Position numbers and translations under genes: made by a program. This document shows positions 59,529 to 64,000 of a stretch of DNA of 64,000 nt, one piece after another; position 1 is the first letter of the stretch, and every line of letters starts with the position of its first letter. Source of the stretch: Microbispora amethystogenes (lineage in GTDB: Bacteria; Actinomycetota; Actinomycetes; Streptosporangiales; Streptosporangiaceae). The notes under the pieces are model-generated. The model saw only the letters and a list, made by a program, of their open reading frames with translations, searched no databases and was not told where the DNA came from. The stretch lies in contig NZ_BOOB01000027.1 in the NCBI RefSeq assembly GCF_016863015.1, forward strand, positions 62,001-126,000, given 5' to 3'.

Positions 59529-61025
59529 GTGACCGAACGGTTGGACGGCCCGCAGGCCGCCGGCGGCGACGACTCCGCCGCCGGGGCCTCCTCCGGACCG
59601 CACGACACCCCCGCGGAGCCCACCCAGGGCTCCGTCGACCCGGCCCCGGCGGAGCCGCCCGCGGGCCCCGCGGCGGCGGGCTTCCCGACCCCCGCCCCGC
59701 CCGGCGCCGTCGCCACGGCGGGCACGGCGACGTCCCCGCCCGCGCGGCTGGGGCCGTCGCCGAAGCTGGCGGTGATGTTCCTGCTGCCCGCGGTGCTGCT
59801 GCTCGCCGCGTGGATGATCTATCCGCTGGTCTACTCGATCTGGCGCAGCCTGTTCGACGCGACCGGCGGCACCTTCGTCGGGCTGCGCAACTACATCTCG
59901 ATCTTCACCGACTCCGGGACGCTCACCACGATCAGGAACAACATCATCTGGGTCGTGGTGGCCCCCGTCATCGTCACGGTGCTCGGCCTGATCTTCGCGG
60001 TGCTCACCGAGCGCATCCGGTGGTCGACGGCGTTCAAGCTCGTGCTGTTCATGCCGATGGCCGTCTCCCTGCTCGCGGCGGGCGTCATCTTCCGCCTCGT
60101 CTACGAGCAGGACCCGGACAAGGGCGTCGCCAACGCCATCATCACCACCGTCCACGACGCGTTCTCCTCCAGCGCCGGCTATCCCGGCGCCCGGCCCCGG
60201 GACAACGACCAGGCCCCGGCGGTCGCGAAGGGCGGCGCGGTGGTGACCCGGCAGCCCGCGCAGGCGGGGACACCGGTGCTGATCCCACTCGTCGGCCTGA
60301 ACCAGGACGCGGTCAAGGACGCCGCGCCCGCCAAGGCCGCCACCGGCGGGGACGGCCTGAGCGGCACCGTGTGGCTCGACGTCGTGCGCGGCGGCGGGGG
60401 CACGCTCAACCAGGTCGACCCGCAGGAGAAGGGCCTCGCCGGCGTGACGGTCGAGGCGGTCTCCGGCGGGGTGGTCAAGGCGACGACCGAGACGGCCGCC
60501 GACGGCACGTTCCGCTTCGCCGGCCTGCCCGCCGGGTCCTACGACGTACGGCTGCCGCAGTCGAACTTCGCCGCGCCCTTCAACGGCATCACCTGGCTGG
60601 GGCCGTCGCTGATCACTCCCGCGATCATCGGCGCGTACATCTGGGTGTGGGCCGGTTTCGCGATGGTGCTCATCGCCGCGGGCCTCTCGGCGATCCCGCG
60701 CGACGCCCTGGAGGCGGCCCGCATCGACGGCGCGACCGAGTGGCAGGTGTTCCGCAGGATCACCGTCCCCCTGCTCGCGCCGGTCCTACTGGTCGTCTTC
60801 GTGACGATGATCATCAACGTGCTGAAGGTCTTCGACCTGGTGTTCATCATCGCTCCCGGCTCGGTGCAGCCACAGGCCAACGTGATCGCGCTGGAGATGT
60901 GGCGCGTCTCGTTCGGCGGCGGCGGCAACCAGGGCATGGGAAGCGCGCTGTCGATCTTCCTGCTCCTGCTGGTGGTGCCCTTCATGATCTTCAACATCCG
61001 CCGGTTCAGGAGGGACGAGCGATGA
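59529..61025 (+). CDS. Sugar ABC permease (AglF/MalF-like) with extracellular Ig-like insert
   Basis: This 498-residue permease begins with an 80-residue Pro/Ala-rich cytosolic tail, then helices 1-3 (from about residue 80). Residues about 196-355 form an outer insert with GLAGVTVEAVSGGVVKATTE and DGTFRFAGLPAGSYDVRLP, an SdrD-B/carboxypeptidase-regulatory-type Ig domain. Helices 4-6 follow, with the EAA loop EAARIDGATEWQVFRRITVP. GTG 59529 has an AGGGGGGA site. The stop overlaps the next gene's start (ATGA). It works with the second permease; no ATPase gene is nearby. Confidence 0.9.
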   Translation: MTERLDGPQAAGGDDSAAGASSGPHDTPAEPTQGSVDPAPAEPPAGPAAAGFPTPAPPGAVATAGTATSPPARLGPSPKLAVMFLLPAVLLLAAWMIYPLVYSIWRSLFDATGGTFVGLRNYISIFTDSGTLTTIRNNIIWVVVAPVIVTVLGLIFAVLTERIRWSTAFKLVLFMPMAVSLLAAGVIFRLVYEQDPDKGVANAIITTVHDAFSSSAGYPGARPRDNDQAPAVAKGGAVVTRQPAQAGTPVLIPLVGLNQDAVKDAAPAKAATGGDGLSGTVWLDVVRGGGGTLNQVDPQEKGLAGVTVEAVSGGVVKATTETAADGTFRFAGLPAGSYDVRLPQSNFAAPFNGITWLGPSLITPAIIGAYIWVWAGFAMVLIAAGLSAIPRDALEAARIDGATEWQVFRRITVPLLAPVLLVVFVTMIINVLKVFDLVFIIAPGSVQPQANVIALEMWRVSFGGGGNQGMGSALSIFLLLLVVPFMIFNIRRFRRDER

Positions 61026-61921
61026 CGACCGTGGCCGAGCCGGCCATCGAGCCGAACCCCGCCTCCGCGATCCGCCGGGGAGCGGTGTCCCGGATCGCCG
61101 ACCGCCTGGGCGGCGGCCTGGTCCAGGTCTTCCTGATCCTGATCGCGTTGTTCTGGCTGCTCCCGACCCTGGGCCTGCTCGTCGTGTCGCTGCGCGGCGA
61201 GACCGACAACAACTCGTCGGGCTGGTGGACGCTGTTCACCAAGCCGGCGCAGCTCACCTTCGAGAACTACTCGAACCTGCTCGCGTCGGGCTTCGGCGCG
61301 TCGTTCTGGAACACCGTGCTGATCACGGTGCCCGCGACCCTGCTGGTGATCGGCATCGCCGCCATGGCGGCGTACGCGTTCGCCTGGATCGAGTTCCCCG
61401 GCAGGGACACGGTCTTCCTCGTGGTCATCGCCCTGCTGGTCGTCCCCGTGCAGATCGCGCTGATCCCCATCGCCAAGTTGTACGGCCTCCTGGGGATCTT
61501 CGGCTCGATCCTCGGGGTCGTGCTGTTCCACGTGGCGTTCGGCCTGCCGTTCGCCATCTTCCTGCTGCGCAACTTCTTCGCGGGCATCCCGCGCGAACTG
61601 CTTGAGGCGGCGCGGATGGACGGCGCGCCGGAGTGGCGGATCTTCGTCACTGTGGTGTTCCCGCTGGCCAAGCCCGCGATCGCGTCGCTCGGCATCTTCC
61701 AGTTCCTGTGGGTGTGGAACGACCTGCTCGTCGCGCTGGTGTTCGCCGACACCGACAACCAGCCGATGACGAAGGCACTGCAATCCCAGATGCGGCAGTT
61801 CGGCACGAACGTGGACATCCTCGCGCCGGGCGCGTTCCTGTCGCTCCTCGTCCCGCTGGTGCTGTTCTTCGCCTTCCAGCGGTACTTCGTGCAAGGCATG
61901 CTCGCGGGTTCGGTCAAATAG
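61022..61921 (+). CDS. Sugar ABC permease (AglG/MalG-like)
   Basis: This 299-residue permease has six membrane helices and the EAA loop [20 protein letters not shown] that docks to an ATPase. An N-terminal cytosolic tail (about 35 residues) precedes the first helix. ATG 61022 overlaps the stop of the previous permease by ATGA, showing coupling. The C-terminus ends [13 protein letters not shown], typical of MalG. The operon has no ATPase gene, so it probably shares an ATPase such as MsiK encoded elsewhere (known in Streptomyces). Confidence 0.93.
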   Translation: MTTVAEPAIEPNPASAIRRGAVSRIADRLGGGLVQVFLILIALFWLLPTLGLLVVSLRGETDNNSSGWWTLFTKPAQLTFENYSNLLASGFGASFWNTVLITVPATLLVIGIAAMAAYAFAWIEFPGRDTVFLVVIALLVVPVQIALIPIAKLYGLLGIFGSILGVVLFHVAFGLPFAIFLLRNFFAGIPRELLEAARMDGAPEWRIFVTVVFPLAKPAIASLGIFQFLWVWNDLLVALVFADTDNQPMTKALQSQMRQFGTNVDILAPGAFLSLLVPLVLFFAFQRYFVQGMLAGSVK

Positions 61922-61927
61922 GGCCGG

Positions 61928-61953
61928 CCGGAGGCCCCCTCGGGGGCCTCCGG
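61928..61953 (+). terminator. Terminator after the sugar ABC operon
   Basis: ccggaggccccc / gggggcctccgg pairs perfectly over 12 bp with almost no loop, 7 bases after the stop at 61921. No T-run follows. It ends the operon. Confidence 0.8.
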
Positions 61954-62020
61954 AACCTCCGCATCAGGTCGGCATACCGGGGAAACGTCCCATCTGTGGC
62001 AGGCTGTACGAGAAGAACGT

Positions 62021-62055
62021 CGGATGCCCGCTTCACGGGGGTAGGCGGGCATCCG
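62021..62055 (+). terminator. Second hairpin before ung, terminator or leader
   Basis: cggatgcccgc / gcgggcatccg is an 11-bp perfect stem with a 13-base loop, followed by atcttt. It lies about 55 bases ahead of the ung start. It may be a back-up terminator or a leader hairpin for ung. Confidence 0.55.
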
Positions 62056-62109
62056 ATCTTTCCGCCGCCGGGCCGTACGGGGCCGGAAAAGCCGATAGAG
62101 TCCGCGGAC

Positions 62110-62787
62110 ATGTCAGGACGTCCGTTGCAGGAACTCGTGGAAACCGGATGGGCCGAGGCTCTCGCACCCGTGGCCGGGCGCATCGCCGCCATGGGCGACT
62201 TCCTCAGGCAGGAGATCGCGGAGGGCAGGCAGTATCTCCCGGCGGGGGACAACGTCCTCCGCGCCTTCCGGCAGCCGCTGAGCGAGGTCCGGGTGCTGAT
62301 CGTCGGCCAGGACCCCTACCCCACCCCCGGCCACCCCGTCGGCCTGAGCTTCTCCGTGGCCCCGGACGTGCGGCCGCTGCCGGGCAGCCTGGTCAACATC
62401 TACAAGGAGTACACGGCCGACCTCGGCCATCCCCTGCCGTCGAACGGCGACCTCACCCCGTGGACCGAGCAGGGCGTGCTCCTGCTCAACAGGGTGCTGA
62501 CCGTGATGCCGGGCAAGCCCGCCAGCCACCGGGGCAAGGGCTGGGAAGAGGTGACCGAGCGGGCCATCACCGCCCTGGTCGAGCGCGGCGGCCCACTCGT
62601 CGCGATCCTGTGGGGCCGGGACGCCCGCAACCTGCGCCCCATGCTCGGGCAGGTGCCGTGCGTCGAGTCGGCCCACCCGAGCCCGCTGTCGGCCCGCAGC
62701 GGCTTCTTCGGCTCCCGCCCGTTCAGCCGGGCCAACGCCCTTCTGGAGCAGCAGGGCGGAACTCCGGTGGACTGGAAGCTGCCGTGA
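62110..62787 (+). CDS. ung: Uracil-DNA glycosylase, family 1
   Basis: This 225-residue enzyme excises uracil from DNA and starts base-excision repair. Motif A is [17 protein letters not shown] with the catalytic Asp, and motif B is [18 protein letters not shown] with the catalytic His. Uracil-binding residues lie in [12 protein letters not shown] 62110 is well placed and the open frame upstream lacks homology. It is followed 24 bases later by the His/Asp-tailed gene. The sequence match is unambiguous. Confidence 0.97.
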   Translation: MSGRPLQELVETGWAEALAPVAGRIAAMGDFLRQEIAEGRQYLPAGDNVLRAFRQPLSEVRVLIVGQDPYPTPGHPVGLSFSVAPDVRPLPGSLVNIYKEYTADLGHPLPSNGDLTPWTEQGVLLLNRVLTVMPGKPASHRGKGWEEVTERAITALVERGGPLVAILWGRDARNLRPMLGQVPCVESAHPSPLSARSGFFGSRPFSRANALLEQQGGTPVDWKLP

Positions 62788-62811
62788 CGGCCCACCGATA
62801 GGATCACCACC

Positions 62812-63162
62812 ATGAGCGATGGAACGGACACCGGTCGCTATCTGCGGCTCACCGTCGACCTGGTGGTCGAGGTCCTCGACGTGGACGCGCTGCAGGCGGC
62901 GGCGCTCGCCGAGATCCGCGACCCCCAGGCCGAACTGGACGACGCCGAGCGGCAGGAGCAGATCGAACTGGTCAACTCCGACGAGACGGGCGCGGCGGCC
63001 CTGCAGTGGCTGATCGAGCCCGACCACGTGCTCGGCCTGGTCGAGCACGTCACCGAGGTCGAACCGCGGGAGGCGATGCTCGGGGTCGAGCCGTCGGACG
63101 GCATGCTGGAAGACGAGGACGACCACGACCACGATCACGACCACGACGAGCACGGCCACTGA
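62812..63162 (+). CDS. Small acidic protein with His/Asp-rich C-terminal tail
   Basis: This 116-residue acidic protein starts MSDGTDTGRYLRLTVDLVVE and ends with DEDDHDHDHDHDEHGH, a stretch of alternating His and Asp that should bind divalent metals such as Ni2+, Zn2+ or Co2+. The first 95 residues have helices and strands but no recognised family; no signal peptide is visible. Start ATG 62812 follows the ung stop by 24 bases. It could be a metal-storage or delivery protein; the function is unknown. Confidence 0.75.
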   Translation: MSDGTDTGRYLRLTVDLVVEVLDVDALQAAALAEIRDPQAELDDAERQEQIELVNSDETGAAALQWLIEPDHVLGLVEHVTEVEPREAMLGVEPSDGMLEDEDDHDHDHDHDEHGH

Positions 63163-63319
63163 CCGGCGGAACGAGCTTGCCCGGCGGACCGCGCAGGTCG
63201 TAAAGTCGGGCCACTCTGAACCGGGCACTCCCCCAGAAGTACGCCGCAGAACGGGGAGCGTATCGCGAAGGCCCTGAGGGGGCGGCACGTTCTGTCCGCA
63301 TGCCCTCTCGGAGGCAACT

Positions 63320-64000
63320 GTGTTGAACGTGGGTCTCGGCCTGCCCGTCACCGATCCCGAATCCCTGCTCGACTGGGCCCGGCGCGCCGACGCCGGTCCC
63401 TTCACCACCCTCGGCCTGCTGGACCGTCTGGTCTACGGCAATCCCGAACCGCTGGTCGCCCTCGCCGTGCTCGCCGGCGCCACCTCACGCGTCCGGGTGC
63501 AGACCGAGGTGCTCCTCGCGCCGCTGCGCGAGACCGCCCTGCTCGCCAAGCAGGCCGCGACCCTCGACCGCCTCTCCGGCGGACGTCTGGTCCTCGGGCT
63601 GGGCGTCGGCGGCCGCGAGGACGACCACCACGCCGCGGGCACCGACATCCGCACGCGGGGCCGCCGTCTCGACGCGCAGATGGCGGTCCTGCGCCGTGTC
63701 TGGGCCGGCGAGCCGTACGGGGAGGGGGCCGGTCCCATCGGCCCGGCGCCCGCCCGTCCGGGCGGCCCGGAGGTCCTCTTCGGCGGATTCAAGCCCGCCG
63801 CGCTCCGGCGGGTCGCCCGATGGGGTGACGGCTTCCTCTGCGCCGCCGCGCCCTCCTGGGCCGGTCCGCTGTTCGACACCGTCCGTACGGCGTGGCGGGA
63901 GCACGGGCGGGACGGCGCCCCGCGCATGGTCGCCCAGGTCAACGCCGCGCTCGGGCCCGAGGACGTGATCGAGGAGGCGCGCCGGGCCATGGCCGCCTAC
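63320..64000 (+). CDS. Luciferase-like (LLM class) flavin oxidoreductase, cut by window edge
   Basis: This gene is open to the right edge, with 227 codons present. It begins VLNVGLGLPVTDPESLLDWA and has LLDRLVYGNPEPLVALAVLA, TEVLLAPLRETALLAKQAAT, DRLSGGRLVLGLGVGGREDD and GDGFLCAAAP, the TIM-barrel pattern of LLM monooxygenases and F420-dependent enzymes. GTG 63320 follows GGAGG; TTG 63323 is one codon later. The cofactor (FMN or F420) cannot be decided. The C-terminal part lies outside the window. Confidence 0.9.
   Translation, partial: MLNVGLGLPVTDPESLLDWARRADAGPFTTLGLLDRLVYGNPEPLVALAVLAGATSRVRVQTEVLLAPLRETALLAKQAATLDRLSGGRLVLGLGVGGREDDHHAAGTDIRTRGRRLDAQMAVLRRVWAGEPYGEGAGPIGPAPARPGGPEVLFGGFKPAALRRVARWGDGFLCAAAPSWAGPLFDTVRTAWREHGRDGAPRMVAQVNAALGPEDVIEEARRAMAAY

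Noticed and set aside
63163-63319. Riboswitch or structured leader before the luciferase-like gene
   Set aside because: I found only short imperfect pairings and no match to a known riboswitch core.

Overview
The window is high-GC DNA with actinobacterial gene content: a DUF2550 gene behind the atp operon, a NucS mismatch endonuclease, a DivIVA-type coiled-coil protein beside mce, a Rho with a long Arg/Gly/Asp-rich N-terminal insert, and many GTG and TTG starts behind strong Shine-Dalgarno sites. The order thiolase, mce, Scy/FilP-like, nucS, cobalamin adenosyltransferase, atp operon, WecA-like, tsaC, prmC, prfA, rpmE, rho, thrB, thrC closely follows the chromosome core of Streptomyces and relatives. 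The accessory genes suggest a filamentous actinomycete, perhaps Streptosporangiales; that placement is inference.

Region 1 (1-7432): start of a thiolase (-), methylmalonyl-CoA epimerase, a coiled-coil cytoskeletal protein with 11-residue repeats, two alpha/beta hydrolases, a small zinc-binding protein, NucS, a TetR regulator behind an 18-bp palindrome, and a PduO-type cobalamin adenosyltransferase. Region 2 (7001-16944, all minus): a WecA-like transferase followed by atpI, a small AtpZ-like gene, atpB-E-F-H-A-G-D-C and DUF2550. Region 3 (17323-20662): an unusual three-gene unit inserted in the core. It has a 940-residue repeat-rich protein with a helical head resembling type VII secretion substrates, a possible 47-residue coupled ORF, and a 129-residue protein. 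Region 4 (20807-30024): tsaC, prmC, prfA, rpmE, then a secreted Lys-rich protein (+), rho with a long leader, thrB and thrC.

Region 5 (30211-41229) is an accessory island of about 11 kb between thrC and hom, which are usually adjacent. It encodes three family-2 glycosyltransferases, a polysaccharide deacetylase, a GT-C membrane glycosyltransferase, a DUF916-like membrane-anchored protein, two divergently transcribed WxL-like secreted paralogues and a secreted Vgb-type propeller. It reads as a cell-envelope glycan and surface-protein locus. Region 6 (41297-51127): hom, lysA, an ArgRS paralogue lacking the catalytic core, a large coiled-coil glycosyltransferase, a HigBA-type toxin-antitoxin pair, a lipoprotein with no ordinary start codon, a membrane protein, and an asparagine-synthetase-like protein without the glutaminase cysteine.

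Region 7 (51384-64000): trehalose synthase TreS; a PadR regulator with an ABC ATPase and FtsX-type permease; divergently, an alpha-glucoside-type sugar ABC operon with two solute-binding lipoproteins, two permeases and no ATPase, one permease carrying an extracellular Ig-like insert; then uracil-DNA glycosylase, a small His/Asp-tailed protein, and the start of a luciferase-like oxidoreductase. I found no tRNA, rRNA, CRISPR array or insertion sequence. Several good hairpin terminators and palindromes are listed.
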